Part shown: positions 45,178 to 54,593 of the stretch, piece after piece
Layout of the letters: every line of letters starts with the position of its first letter
Position numbering within the stretch: the stretch's first letter is position 1
Assembly (NCBI GenBank): GCA_963519845.1
Contig: CAUQNX010000011.1
Coordinates: 75,055 to 139,054, forward strand
Direction: 5' to 3'
From: Moellerella sp963519845
GTDB lineage: Bacteria > Pseudomonadota > Gammaproteobacteria > Enterobacterales > Enterobacteriaceae
DNA: 64,000 nucleotides
Notes under the pieces: model-generated
What the model was told of the DNA's origin: nothing
The model's input: the letters and a program-made list of their open reading frames with translations, nothing else
Database searches by the model: none
Made by a program: the position numbers and the translations under genes

Positions 45178-46647
45178 TTATTCAGGCATTAACTCTCTCG
45201 CTTGCTTTTGTTGTTGATACTGCAATCTAAAAACGGCTAATCGCTGTTTGAGCCAAGCTTGATATTTTGGCTGAGGTTGATATCTCTGCAACACCTCAGG
45301 TTTACGGCAAACTTGTTGCTCATCTCCCCCATCCGCAAGCCAGCCTAGTCGTGCAGCACCAAGCGCCCCCGAAGAGCTTGCAGGATGAGTGACTATTGGA
45401 ATATTGAGAATATCAGCGAGCAGCTGCGCCCATAGTGGGCTACGGGCGCCACCTCCCGTTAAACTGCAACAATCAATTTGGGTTCCTGTTTTTTGCAGGA
45501 CTTGCATTCCATCCGCAAGACCAAAAGAGATACCTTCAATAACAGCATAACCAAGCTGAGCTCGAGTCGTTTCATTGCGTAATGCAAAGAAGGAGCCGGT
45601 CGCGAGTGGATCATTATGTGGTGTTCTTTCGCCTGAAAGGTAAGGTAAAAATATCGGAGATTGTCTCTTTTGCATTTCACTCAAGCGCCCTACCTCTTCC
45701 ATCAATTGATTTTCCGTTGTGGAGAGTAATTGACACAACCAGCGAAGGCAATTGGCAGCGCTAAGCATGACACTCATCTGATGCCAACGATGAGGTAATG
45801 CATGAGCAAAGGCATGTACGCCATTTGCAGGATCGGCTTGTAATTGATTATTAACAACAAAAATAACGCCCGATGTCCCCAGAGAAATCAGGGCATCACC
45901 CTGATTGACAGCGCCAACACCGACTGCGGATGCCGCATTGTCACCACCGCCCCCCGCAACAATGACATCGGCGCTTAATCCCCATTGTGAAGCGAGATCT
46001 GCACGTAACACACCGCCTTTATCAGAACCTTCAACCAGCAAAGGCATCTGCTCTCGAGTAAGCCCCGTTGCCGCTAACAGTGTCTCTGACCAATCACGTT
46101 TGCCCACATCCATCCATAATGTGCCAGCCGCATCAGACATATCACTGATAAAGGCGCCGGTCATTTTCCAACGCAGATAATCTTTTGGTAACAGTACTTT
46201 ACTAACTTTACTAAAAATATCAGGCTCATGACGGGCAACCCACAATAACTTTGGCGCCGTAAAACCCGGCATCACCAGATTACTGCCGATAGTCATAAAT
46301 TCAGGATGATTCTCCATCAACCATTCGCATTCGCTAGCACTGCGGGTGTCATTCCACAAAATACAGTCACGCAAAACACGATTTTGCTGATCGAGTAATA
46401 CCGCGCCATGCATTTGTCCTGATAAACCTATGGCTTTGATCTTCGCCCAAGCTTCAGGTACTTTTTGTCGTAATGTCGCAACAACTATATTGGTTGCTTC
46501 CCACCAGCTTGTCGGGGATTGTTCCGCCCATTGAGGATGAGGGCGTTGAACCGTTAATGCCACATGACTTGAAGCAACAATATCGCCCTTACCATCAATC
46601 AAAACAGCTTTAAGCTCGGAAGTACCAAGATCAATTCCAAGATACAT
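45178..46647 (-). CDS. dalK: D-xylulose kinase of the D-arabinitol operon
   Basis: FGGY-family kinase making D-xylulose 5-phosphate. 489 residues: N-terminal MYLGIDLGTSELKAVLID phosphate loop, the Asp catalytic region near ISLGTSGVIFVV, the FGGY signature SLTGGGARSPLWAQLLADIL near 395, and a Gln/Lys-rich tail. Close to E. coli XylB in length and motifs, but the operon context (next to an arabinitol dehydrogenase) favours dalK. 13 bases after dalD. Confidence 0.92.
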   Translation of the reverse strand: MYLGIDLGTSELKAVLIDGKGDIVASSHVALTVQRPHPQWAEQSPTSWWEATNIVVATLRQKVPEAWAKIKAIGLSGQMHGAVLLDQQNRVLRDCILWNDTRSASECEWLMENHPEFMTIGSNLVMPGFTAPKLLWVARHEPDIFSKVSKVLLPKDYLRWKMTGAFISDMSDAAGTLWMDVGKRDWSETLLAATGLTREQMPLLVEGSDKGGVLRADLASQWGLSADVIVAGGGGDNAASAVGVGAVNQGDALISLGTSGVIFVVNNQLQADPANGVHAFAHALPHRWHQMSVMLSAANCLRWLCQLLSTTENQLMEEVGRLSEMQKRQSPIFLPYLSGERTPHNDPLATGSFFALRNETTRAQLGYAVIEGISFGLADGMQVLQKTGTQIDCCSLTGGGARSPLWAQLLADILNIPIVTHPASSSGALGAARLGWLADGGDEQQVCRKPEVLQRYQPQPKYQAWLKQRLAVFRLQYQQQKQARELMPE

Positions 46648-46660
46648 AACTCACTCTCCT

Positions 46661-48049
46661 TTACAGTTGCTTTTCTGGTGATTTAACCCACTGCTCAATA
46701 TTAGCCACTGTTGTTTTCATCAAAGCATAAAAGGCCGTTGAGTGTGCGAGTGAACCAAACAGGGTCTCATTCGAAACAAATTGCATCAATGCATCATCCG
46801 CACTCATAAGTGATTGATAATATTCTTTATCAAGCACACCATCTTGGTAGTCATAAGCGAGTTTTCCCTGCGCCCATGCTTTTAAGAAAACAAAAAATAG
46901 TGCAGGTAGAACGGCGGTTGCTGTTGGCGTTTGTTGATGTTGATAGCGTTCAAGTAAAGTCGGTGTAATAAAACCTGGAATTTTTGATAAACCATCGGCG
47001 GCAACGCGTTGATTTGTATCTTTAATATAGGGATTACTAAAGCGCGCCAATACCACATCACGATACTGCTCTAAATCAAGTGGACTTGGTGATAATGAAG
47101 GGATGACATCTTGTGTCACATAGTTCCAAGCCATCTGTTTGATTGGTGCTTGACGAGTACTCTCATCAATATAACTCAATCCTGTTAAAGTACCGGCCCA
47201 TGCAATACAACTGTGGCTGGCATTTAAAATGCGAATTTTTGCTTCTTCCCAGGGCAACACGGACTCAACCATTTCAACATCCACTTTCTCAAGTGCAGGT
47301 CGTCCATTGATAAAGTCATCCTCGATCACCCATTGAATAAAGGACTCACCCATCACAGGCGCTTTATCATCCCAACCCGTTTGTGCTTTTACTCTTTCAG
47401 CTACATCTGGTGTTGGGCGAGGTGTAATTCTATCTACCATCGTATTTGGTGAACGAGTCTTGGTTTTTACCCACTCATACAGTGCGGTTTCGCCTTTCAA
47501 TTGCAGGAAAGAGAGGAAACCGTGACGAAATCTTTCTCCATTATGGCGCAAGTTATCACAATTTAATAAGGTGACAGGCTCACCATTTGCGGCTAAACGC
47601 GCAGATAAAATCTGAGCCAGCGTGCCATAAATAGTCCGCATTTCACCTTGTAGATCGGCTTTAATATCCGCTTGCTCAACATCCAATTCATGCTCAGGGG
47701 TTAGATAGTATCCCCCTTCAGTCACAGTGAAAGCGATAACCCGCGTATTGGAATCGCAACCTTGCTGAGTCAATTCAGTTAACTTTTCATCCCAGTGCAG
47801 AATTTTGCGAATTGAAGTGATTTTTTCATAATGACGTTCGCCTTCAGGGGAGACAGTTTCTAGTGTATATTCACCATTTTGTTTGGCTAAATTTTCTAAT
47901 AATGTATTTGCATCATTACGAATATTACCTAATGCAATTGACCAACTATCATCACCCTGTTGAATCAATCGATGTAAATACCAAGCTTGATGTGCACGAT
48001 GGAAAGAACCTGCACCGATATGCATCCAGACAAATTGATGTTTCGACAT
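46661..48049 (-). CDS. dalD: D-arabinitol 4-dehydrogenase
   Basis: NAD-dependent polyol dehydrogenase of the long-chain mannitol dehydrogenase family, oxidising D-arabinitol to D-xylulose. 462 residues from ATG 48049 (MSKHQFVWMHIGAGSFHRAHQ), which has GAGGAG five bases upstream; nine spurious codons precede it in the longer frame. GAGSFHRAHQAWY is the family nucleotide-binding start, and KIRILNASHSCIAWAG near 255 carries the catalytic Lys/Asn/His set. First gene of the dal operon, divergent from dalR. Confidence 0.92.
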   Translation of the reverse strand: MSKHQFVWMHIGAGSFHRAHQAWYLHRLIQQGDDSWSIALGNIRNDANTLLENLAKQNGEYTLETVSPEGERHYEKITSIRKILHWDEKLTELTQQGCDSNTRVIAFTVTEGGYYLTPEHELDVEQADIKADLQGEMRTIYGTLAQILSARLAANGEPVTLLNCDNLRHNGERFRHGFLSFLQLKGETALYEWVKTKTRSPNTMVDRITPRPTPDVAERVKAQTGWDDKAPVMGESFIQWVIEDDFINGRPALEKVDVEMVESVLPWEEAKIRILNASHSCIAWAGTLTGLSYIDESTRQAPIKQMAWNYVTQDVIPSLSPSPLDLEQYRDVVLARFSNPYIKDTNQRVAADGLSKIPGFITPTLLERYQHQQTPTATAVLPALFFVFLKAWAQGKLAYDYQDGVLDKEYYQSLMSADDALMQFVSNETLFGSLAHSTAFYALMKTTVANIEQWVKSPEKQL

Positions 48050-48070
48050 AGTCACTCCTCTACCCGAGTT

Positions 48071-48189
48071 GGGCATTTATTTATTTCAAGGGCATGTGCC
48101 CATTTGTTATATTTTAGTTTCAATTAGAGGTAAATTACTGAGAGGAGACTCACAATATTAACATTTGCCCTTTTGATAAGCATTTGCCC
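48071..48189. promoter_or_regulatory. DalR operator region with mirrored half-site pairs
   Basis: GGGCAT occurs at 48071 and again at 48090, 19 bases apart. ATTTGCCC occurs at 48163 and 48182, again 19 apart and in opposite orientation. The second GGGCAT is also half of the palindrome GGGCATGTGCCC (48090-48101). The arrangement is symmetric around the dalD-dalR gap, suggesting two regulator-bound sites for divergent control. Confidence 0.65.
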
Positions 48190-48229
48190 ACATCTACAAT
48201 AGCGATAGCAAAAAAGCGGGGGAACGCTA

Positions 48230-49180
48230 ATGCAAAGAGAAGTGAAGAAAATGGAACAAGCTGCACGAGCCGCTTGGATGTACTATGTTGCAGGTAAAAC
48301 TCAGCAAGAAATTGCACATGAATTAGGATTATCACGCCAAGTTGCTCAGCGATTGATCTCCTTGGCCAAAGAGCAAGGAATGGTTCAGGTACAAATCACC
48401 CACCCCATAACAGAGTGTTTAAGGTTAGCCAGTGAAATACAACAAAAATACCAATTAGATCTCTGTAATGTGGTTCCTTCAGGTCAATTAGATGATGAAT
48501 CTATTCTTGAAATGATCGCTGTTGCGGGAGCTGAAGTGATGGAACGCTTAATTAATCAGGACGATCCTCAAATTATCGGTATTGGCTCGGGTAGAACATT
48601 ACGCTCTATCATAGATGTCATGCCCTACCTTAATACACCGCAACATCAATGCGTTTCACTTATCGGCGCCATCGCACGTGATAGCTCTGCAACGCGCTAT
48701 GATGTCCCTCTTAGTTTTGCCGAAAAAACCCAGTGCCGACACTATATTTTGCCCGTTCCTCTGTATGCAGATAACGAGGAAGATAAGGCTATGTGGTGTC
48801 AACACCGTGTCTATAAAGAGGTTTCACAGAAAGCGCTCAGTGCCAATATCACCTTTATTGGTATCGGAGAAGTGGGTGTGGGTTGCCCATTACATTCAGA
48901 AGGATTTATTACTGATCAGCAAGTTGAAATGCTATTAAATAAAGGGGTTGCCGCCGAAATGCTAGGGCACTTTATTCATGCTAACGGTGAGCGTCAAAGT
49001 ACATCATTAGATAAGACACATACCAGTGTGCCCCTGCAAGCTAATACTGACAAACAGATCATTGCTTTTGCAGGCGGAAAACACAAGTATAGTGCTATTC
49101 AAGCAGCTCTCAACGGCAAGTGGGTTTCAGGTCTTGTGACTGATGAAGCCACGGCAAGAAAATTATTGGCAGAAGGTTAA
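48230..49180 (+). CDS. dalR: SorC-family regulator of the D-arabinitol operon
   Basis: Transcription regulator of 316 residues: helix-turn-helix YVAGKTQQEIAHELGLSRQVAQRL near 23-46, then the SorC/DeoR-Bacillus sugar-binding domain (GIGSGRTLRSIIDVMP, GIGEVGVGCPLHSEGFIT). DalR of Klebsiella is of the same family and represses dal genes until D-arabinitol is present. Divergent from dalD with repeated GGGCA/TGCCC elements in the gap. An ATG at codon 8 is an alternative start. Confidence 0.9.
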   Translation: MQREVKKMEQAARAAWMYYVAGKTQQEIAHELGLSRQVAQRLISLAKEQGMVQVQITHPITECLRLASEIQQKYQLDLCNVVPSGQLDDESILEMIAVAGAEVMERLINQDDPQIIGIGSGRTLRSIIDVMPYLNTPQHQCVSLIGAIARDSSATRYDVPLSFAEKTQCRHYILPVPLYADNEEDKAMWCQHRVYKEVSQKALSANITFIGIGEVGVGCPLHSEGFITDQQVEMLLNKGVAAEMLGHFIHANGERQSTSLDKTHTSVPLQANTDKQIIAFAGGKHKYSAIQAALNGKWVSGLVTDEATARKLLAEG

Positions 49181-49195
49181 AAGAAAACGCATCGG

Positions 49196-49228
49196 GTTTA
49201 AACGGCTATAGATAATAACCGTTTAAAC
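49196..49228. terminator. Convergent terminator dalR/rbtR
   Basis: GTTTAAACGG / CCGTTTAAAC perfect stem with a 13-base loop between the two convergent regulator genes. No long T-run. Confidence 0.65.
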
Positions 49229-49229
49229 T

Positions 49230-50249
49230 TTATGGCTCCCCAATGGCTATGGGTTGGACTTCAATAAGCTGCTGAATATAATTTTCCGAATCAATTAACT
49301 CAAAGATATGATCCAACATGGTGGGAACATCTTGCTTCACCATTTCAATATCATTTCCCAACAGTGTCACAAATGGGTCCCAGTCAAAACATCCCATTTC
49401 AGGTTGAGACTTGCCAGTGTAGCCCCGATGAATCAACCAGCGTACAACTCCCTCTAATGAGATAGTCGAATTAACGAATAACCCACAATGTTCAATCGGA
49501 TGTTGTTTGGCAAAGTTATGTAATGCTTTTTCTGCTTTTTCAGGTGCATAACCGCACGCCAAAATATTCTGTTCAGTAATGGCGATCCCTTGGTCTTGGT
49601 GGGCATCAATAAAACCGCGAATACGTTCACGGGTATTATGATCATATTGGCGACCGCCCACAAAGATAAGGGCCTCTTCTCTACCTCTTTTTTGCTTATT
49701 TTTTTGTAGGATACGGCCTGTTAATGCCTTAGCACCACCATAGTTATCTGATATCACAGAGGGCGCCAATGTTCCAGGAAGATCTAAATTGAGCGTCGGC
49801 ACCCCAGAGGCAGCACAAATTTCACTAATTTTGTCTGGATTGGTTGCCCCAGTCGCAATTAACCAACCAACTTGATAGGACAACATGGCTTTCGCCGCTT
49901 CAATTTCTAATTCGCCATCACGCCGAGTACAAGTCACTATCGGAAATAAACCTCGCGCTCGCGCTTTTTCTTCAAAGCATTCAACGATTGAGCCAAAGTA
50001 GCGGTTATCATATTTAGGTACTAACATACCAATAATTTTTGATTTTTCACTGCGCAATAAACTCGCCTGTTTATTGACTGAATAGTTCTGCTCTTCAGCG
50101 ATACGTATTACTTTTTCGGCTAATTGAGCACTAATTCGCCTTTTTTGCCAATTCCCATTCAAGATAGCACTTACCGCACTTGCTGAAACACCCGCTAATT
50201 CCGCAAGGTCATAGATCGTCGTTTTCTTATTTTGTCTGATCTTGGTCAC
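49230..50249 (-). CDS. rbtR: LacI-family repressor of the ribitol operon
   Basis: 339 residues: N-terminal helix-turn-helix TIYDLAELAGVSASAVSAILNG near 11-32 with hinge, then a periplasmic-binding-protein-like effector domain (IIGMLVPKYDNRYFGSIVE onward). Divergent from rbtD with a palindromic operator overlapping its promoter (50306-50325), the expected position of RbtR. Assignment rests on context, since LacI proteins are not distinguishable by eye. Confidence 0.82.
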   Translation of the reverse strand: MTKIRQNKKTTIYDLAELAGVSASAVSAILNGNWQKRRISAQLAEKVIRIAEEQNYSVNKQASLLRSEKSKIIGMLVPKYDNRYFGSIVECFEEKARARGLFPIVTCTRRDGELEIEAAKAMLSYQVGWLIATGATNPDKISEICAASGVPTLNLDLPGTLAPSVISDNYGGAKALTGRILQKNKQKRGREEALIFVGGRQYDHNTRERIRGFIDAHQDQGIAITEQNILACGYAPEKAEKALHNFAKQHPIEHCGLFVNSTISLEGVVRWLIHRGYTGKSQPEMGCFDWDPFVTLLGNDIEMVKQDVPTMLDHIFELIDSENYIQQLIEVQPIAIGEP

Positions 50250-50276
50250 AAATTTTTATCTCCATTTTTTGCTAGC

Positions 50277-50325
50277 TTGACACCAAAGATTAAAAGTCGC
50301 AATACTTGCTACATCGATTGAGCAA
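50277..50325 (+). promoter_or_regulatory. rbtD promoter with overlapping LacI-type operator
   Basis: Perfect -35 TTGACA (50277-50282), 18-base spacer, -10-like AATACT (50301-50306). TTGCTACATCGATTGAGCAA (50306-50325) is a CG-centred near-palindrome, 16 of 20 positions symmetric, typical of LacI-family operators. It covers the expected start site, so bound RbtR would block initiation. Confidence 0.6.
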
Positions 50326-50459
50326 CATTGAAGTTGATGAAATGTGAATTTGATATGGTGCCGTCATCCGTTCCTCCGCTTGATGAGTACCCGATTAACA
50401 TTGGAAATCAGCTTTTTTGATTGTTTTTATCCACCTAAAAAATTAGCGGAGTAATAATT

Positions 50460-51188
50460 ATGGCTATATCTCTTGAAAATAAAGTTGCTGCAATTACAGG
50501 AGCAGCTTCTGGTATAGGCTTAGAGTGTGCACGAATACTGATCAACGCCGGCGCTAAAGTTGTCTTGGTTGATCGGGCCGAAGAGCGATTAAATCAGTTA
50601 GTCGCTGAGCTTGGTGAAAATGCAATTCCACTGGTTATCGACCTAATGGACAATAAACAAGTGGATGGAATGCTTGATGCCATTATAGCCAAAGCTGGTC
50701 GTTTAGATATTTTCCATGCTAATGCTGGTGCATATATTGGCGGGCCCGTTGCTGAAGGTGACCCTGACGTGTGGGATAAAGTCTTAAATCTCAATATTAA
50801 TGCTGCATTTCGTTGCGTACGTGCCGTACTTCCTCACTTTATCGCCCAAAAATCGGGGGATGTGCTATTTACCAGCTCTATCGCTGGCGTGGTGCCTGTT
50901 ATTTGGGAGCCAATCTATACGGCCTCAAAATTTGCCGTACAAGCATTTGTTCACTCCACTCGCCGCCAAGTTTCTGAACATGGTGTACGTGTTGGCGCTG
51001 TACTTCCAGGCCCTGTTGTCACCGCCCTGCTCGATGATTGGCCAAAAGAAAAAATGGAAGAGGCGTTAGCCAATGGAAGTTTAATGCAACCCATTGAAGT
51101 TGCCGAAGCTGTCTTATTTATGTTGACTCGCCCAAGAAATATCACTATCCGTGACTTGGTTATTTTGCCAAACAGCGTTGATCTTTAA
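50460..51188 (+). CDS. rbtD: Ribitol 2-dehydrogenase
   Basis: Short-chain dehydrogenase oxidising ribitol to D-ribulose with NAD. 242 residues: TGAASGIGLECARIL at 14-28, HANAGAYIGGPVAEGDPDVW near 83-102, catalytic Ser in FTSSIAGV and YTASK (Tyr/Lys) near 155. Matches Klebsiella RDH closely by recall, including the C-terminal VILPNSVDL. GGAG eight bases before the ATG. First gene of rbtDK. Confidence 0.95.
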   Translation: MAISLENKVAAITGAASGIGLECARILINAGAKVVLVDRAEERLNQLVAELGENAIPLVIDLMDNKQVDGMLDAIIAKAGRLDIFHANAGAYIGGPVAEGDPDVWDKVLNLNINAAFRCVRAVLPHFIAQKSGDVLFTSSIAGVVPVIWEPIYTASKFAVQAFVHSTRRQVSEHGVRVGAVLPGPVVTALLDDWPKEKMEEALANGSLMQPIEVAEAVLFMLTRPRNITIRDLVILPNSVDL

Positions 51189-51213
51189 TGATAAAAGCGC
51201 TGAAGGAGAGAAA

Positions 51214-52842
51214 ATGAATAACTCGGTTTATCAATCATCGAATGAAGATAATGTTGTTATCGGAGTGGATGTCGGAACAGGTAGTGCTCGGGCGGGTATC
51301 TTTGATTTAAAAGGCAAAATGCTTGCTTCAGCCAAACAAGATATCACTCTATATCGAGAAGGCGCTCATGTTGCCGAACAATCAAGTGATGATATCTGGT
51401 CAGCGGTATGCCAAAGCATAAAGCAAGCCATGTTGCTCTCCCATAAAACAGCAAAACAGGTTGTAGGGATTGGCTTTGATGCAACTTGTTCTTTAGTGGT
51501 GCTCGGGCAGGATAAACAACCTATTTCGGTCAGTTCAACAGAAGATCCAAATCGCAATATTATTGTGTGGATGGACCATAGAGCGACCGAACAAGCAGAA
51601 CGTATTAATGCTTCAAAACATTCTGTATTAAAATATGTTGGCGGTAAAATTTCACCCGAGATGGAAACACCCAAAATTCTTTGGCTAAAAGAAAATCGCC
51701 GAAAGACCTTTGATAACACATGGCAATTTTTTGATCTCGCTGATTTTTTAACTTGGAAATCAACAGGCTCTCTAGCACGTTCGACCTGCACAGTCACCTG
51801 TAAATGGACTTATCTAGCGCATGAAAATCGCTGGGATGAGAGCTATTTCAAGCAAATTGGGCTCGAAGAGTTTGTTGACGAAAATTTTGCACGTATAGGC
51901 CAAAATATTGTTCAACCGGGCACTCCATGTGGAGACGGCTTAACGGCTGAAGCCGCAACACAAATGGGCTTACTGGCGGGAACCCCCGTTGCCGCGGGTA
52001 TGATTGATGCCCATGCGGGAGGGATTGGTACTGTCGGTGTAAATGGCGATACCAGCTTAAACATGGCTTATGTGTTCGGTACTTCATCTTGCACTATGAC
52101 AAGCACACAGGAGCCCGTCTTTATTCCTGGTGTTTGGGGGCCATACTATTCCGCCATGGTCCCCGGTATGTGGCTCAGTGAAGGGGGACAAAGTGCTGCA
52201 GGTGCTGCGATTGATCAGCTTCTATCCCTTCATCCGGCGGCGGCTAGTACCAAAATAATCGCAAAAGAGAAAGGATTATCACTGCCAGTTTTTTTAGCTG
52301 ATTTAGCCTTAAGTCAGTTAGAATCCGCTTCACAGGCTGTTGAATATGCTAAAGGTATTCATATTGTTCCTGAGTTTTTAGGTAATCGTGCACCCTTTGC
52401 CGATCCCCATGCTCGCGCTGTGATTGCTGGCCTAACGATGGATAATAGCCTAGAAAATCTTCTCTCTTTTTATCTTGCTGGCATATGTGGCATTGGTTAT
52501 GGTTTACGGCAAATTATTGAGGCGCAAGCAAACTCTGGTGCAGTTATTAATAATATCGTGATTAGTGGTGGCGCTGGACAACACTCACTAGTGCGTCAGT
52601 TGTTAGCCGATACTTGCGGTGTCCCCGTTATTTCAACACAAGCTAGTGAGCCTGTTTTGCTTGGTTCAGCTATTCTTGGGGCGGTTGCAGGTGGGGTTTG
52701 TGACAATGTAAGCCATGCGATGGCTTGCTTCTCCTCGATAGATCTCACATACCAGCCTAATAGTAGTTATCGTGAGCAGCATAATCTACGTTTTGCTTCA
52801 TTCGAGCAGTTACAAAAGTGTGCTAAAACATTAAAAGGGTGA
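51214..52842 (+). CDS. rbtK: D-ribulokinase
   Basis: FGGY-family kinase converting D-ribulose to D-ribulose 5-phosphate. 542 residues from ATG 51214 (AGGAG five bases upstream), while the longer frame overlaps rbtD. Motifs: VVIGVDVGTGSARAGIFDLKG, GIGFDATCSLVVL, WMDHRATEQAERIN, MIDAHAGGIGTVG and the FGGY C-terminal ISGGAGQHSLVRQLLADTCG. Ends the operon: the expected rbtT does not follow, only a terminator. Confidence 0.93.
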   Translation: MNNSVYQSSNEDNVVIGVDVGTGSARAGIFDLKGKMLASAKQDITLYREGAHVAEQSSDDIWSAVCQSIKQAMLLSHKTAKQVVGIGFDATCSLVVLGQDKQPISVSSTEDPNRNIIVWMDHRATEQAERINASKHSVLKYVGGKISPEMETPKILWLKENRRKTFDNTWQFFDLADFLTWKSTGSLARSTCTVTCKWTYLAHENRWDESYFKQIGLEEFVDENFARIGQNIVQPGTPCGDGLTAEAATQMGLLAGTPVAAGMIDAHAGGIGTVGVNGDTSLNMAYVFGTSSCTMTSTQEPVFIPGVWGPYYSAMVPGMWLSEGGQSAAGAAIDQLLSLHPAAASTKIIAKEKGLSLPVFLADLALSQLESASQAVEYAKGIHIVPEFLGNRAPFADPHARAVIAGLTMDNSLENLLSFYLAGICGIGYGLRQIIEAQANSGAVINNIVISGGAGQHSLVRQLLADTCGVPVISTQASEPVLLGSAILGAVAGGVCDNVSHAMACFSSIDLTYQPNSSYREQHNLRFASFEQLQKCAKTLKG

Positions 52843-52903
52843 TTGTTGAAATATAAACAACGTCCCTTTGAATGATGTGGAAACAATATTCGCCAATTAT
52901 GGT

Positions 52904-52931
52904 AAAAGGAGTTCTTATTGAACTCCTTTTT
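52904..52931. terminator. Terminator rbtK/cutC
   Basis: AAAAGGAGTTC / GAACTCCTTTT stem with 6-base loop, T-run on plus and A-run symmetry for the convergent cutC. Confidence 0.9.
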
Positions 52932-52951
52932 AATTATTTTATTTTGTCTCT

Positions 52952-53722
52952 TTAGTGAAATTTACTGGCATCACTAGGCAAGGATAAGAAATTTTGCATC
53001 GATTCAACGGTTAATCCATCCACACAGTAATGAGTAAACTCGTCGCTTTCACTATTCGAAGCCATAGTAACGCCAACTTTGCGATAGTTCATGCTCGATG
53101 GAACGGTTTTTCCCGCAGAACTATGAACTTCACTTAAACCAATATCCATAAATTTGGTTAAATTGCTTAATCTGACGCCTGCCCCTGCCATAATAATAGG
53201 CCCATTTATTTCACGACTCTTATCATCCAGCAACTTTAATAAGGGCAATCCAAGCTCAGCATTTTGCTGTTGACCCGAGGTAAGAATTCGCGCTACACCA
53301 AGGGATTTCAATTGTTCTAAAGCCAGCATAGGATTAACACACATATCAAAGGCGCGATGAAATGTCACCGCAAGTCCTTTAGCATGGGTCATCAAAATCT
53401 CCATGCGCGCCATATCAATTCGGCCATCTTTATCAAGCACGCCCAATACAACCCCTGGAAATCCCATATCGCGAACCATCATAAGATCATCCTTGATAAC
53501 ATCGAATTCAGTTGCGTTATAGCAAAAATCGCCGCCTCGTGGACGGAGAATAGGATGGACTGGAATATGCAATTTTTTACGCGCTTGTTTCAGACAACCA
53601 TAGCTGGGGGTTAATCCACCATCAGCCGCACCTGAACAGAGTTCGATACGATCTGCGCCAAACTCCTGCGCAATCTCCGCACATTCAATACCAAAACAGC
53701 AAATTTCAAGTTTTGTCACCAC
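52952..53722 (-). CDS. cutC: CutC family protein
   Basis: 256-residue TIM-barrel protein (E. coli 248): LEICCFGIECAEIAQEFGADRIELCSGAADGGLTPS at the N-terminus, HPILRPRGGDFCY, TFHRAFDM and RILTSGQ are family signatures. Historically linked to copper homeostasis, though that role is doubtful. Located beside yecM as in E. coli. Confidence 0.95.
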   Translation of the reverse strand: MVTKLEICCFGIECAEIAQEFGADRIELCSGAADGGLTPSYGCLKQARKKLHIPVHPILRPRGGDFCYNATEFDVIKDDLMMVRDMGFPGVVLGVLDKDGRIDMARMEILMTHAKGLAVTFHRAFDMCVNPMLALEQLKSLGVARILTSGQQQNAELGLPLLKLLDDKSREINGPIIMAGAGVRLSNLTKFMDIGLSEVHSSAGKTVPSSMNYRKVGVTMASNSESDEFTHYCVDGLTVESMQNFLSLPSDASKFH

Positions 53723-53871
53723 AATCTCCTAAATAGAGTTTCAAGTAACTCCAACTTGTTAACGTTCACATTAGTACTCATAATGGCACTGATTTTTATT
53801 TCCTGACATGCCGGACTTCACAGCCTTAAAAATTTCACTTAAAAACACAAAATAAAAGTGATTATTGCAAT

Positions 53872-54426
53872 CTAACCCTCACTTTCAACGATCTGTTTTA
53901 ATGAATAGGGGTGATACTTGATGGTGATATGGCCGTTGCTGATGGCTAATGTTGGATTCGGCAAACGCTCAAACTCCCCTTTGGGTTGACTCGTTTTCAC
54001 TTGATACTCGGCCGATAATGATTGTGGCAACAAAGCCCTCGCCTTCTCTATCAACTGCTCTGGCGCACCAGCAATCACCAATTCAACATGCTCCCAGCTC
54101 TCCCGTGGGTATATTTTATCTTTCGGGTATGGCAGTTCAATGATAAAAACAGGCCAATTAGCGATTTCTAGTGGTTTAGTTAACTCAAAGAGACAAATTG
54201 GTCGGCCATTAATCTGATTTTCAGACAATAGCGTCGCACATTGTAACAAACCCGCATGCCAGCGTTGAGCCGTTTCAAGGTGATGACAGCGCACAGAAAC
54301 ATGATCAATAGGATAATCGGTTAGCGATAAACCCAATGCCTGTGCCATTTGTTGCAACTCTTGCTCAAATAATGACAAATCATCAGCGAGATCCTGTAAC
54401 TGCGGGATCTGTTTTAAAACATTCAT
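53872..54426 (-). CDS. yecM: YecM family VOC-like protein
   Basis: 184 residues from ATG 54426 (MNVLKQIPQLQDLADD). An ATG five codons earlier is possible, but the upstream frame is not family-like. IDHVSVRCHHLETAQRW, LLSENQINGRPICLFEL and EFERLPNPTLAISNGHITIKYHP match E. coli YecM. The fold resembles isomerases/dioxygenases with a metal site, function unknown. Divergent from argS, as in E. coli. Confidence 0.93.
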   Translation of the reverse strand: MNVLKQIPQLQDLADDLSLFEQELQQMAQALGLSLTDYPIDHVSVRCHHLETAQRWHAGLLQCATLLSENQINGRPICLFELTKPLEIANWPVFIIELPYPKDKIYPRESWEHVELVIAGAPEQLIEKARALLPQSLSAEYQVKTSQPKGEFERLPNPTLAISNGHITIKYHPYSLKQIVESEG

Positions 54427-54593
54427 ACAATTAACGTCCATAGTGATAGAATAGCGGCGCTGCAGATGGCAAATGGTAGCATGTAACCCCATAATTATGG
54501 TATAAATCCAGCCGTTTTTTCTGCTACATCTTTTCCTCCGTTGTTTGTAATGGCACAATACAACGAATACTGTTCGTAATTTAAGGTAATCCG

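Noticed and set aside
45582..46180. Plus-strand frames of 60-91 codons within dalK
   Set aside because: Antisense shadows of a conserved FGGY kinase without ribosome-binding sites.
50330..50360. CRP site near rbtD (AAATGTGAATTTGATATGG)
   Set aside because: Only the left half TGTGA fits; the right half lacks TCACA, so it is too weak to annotate.
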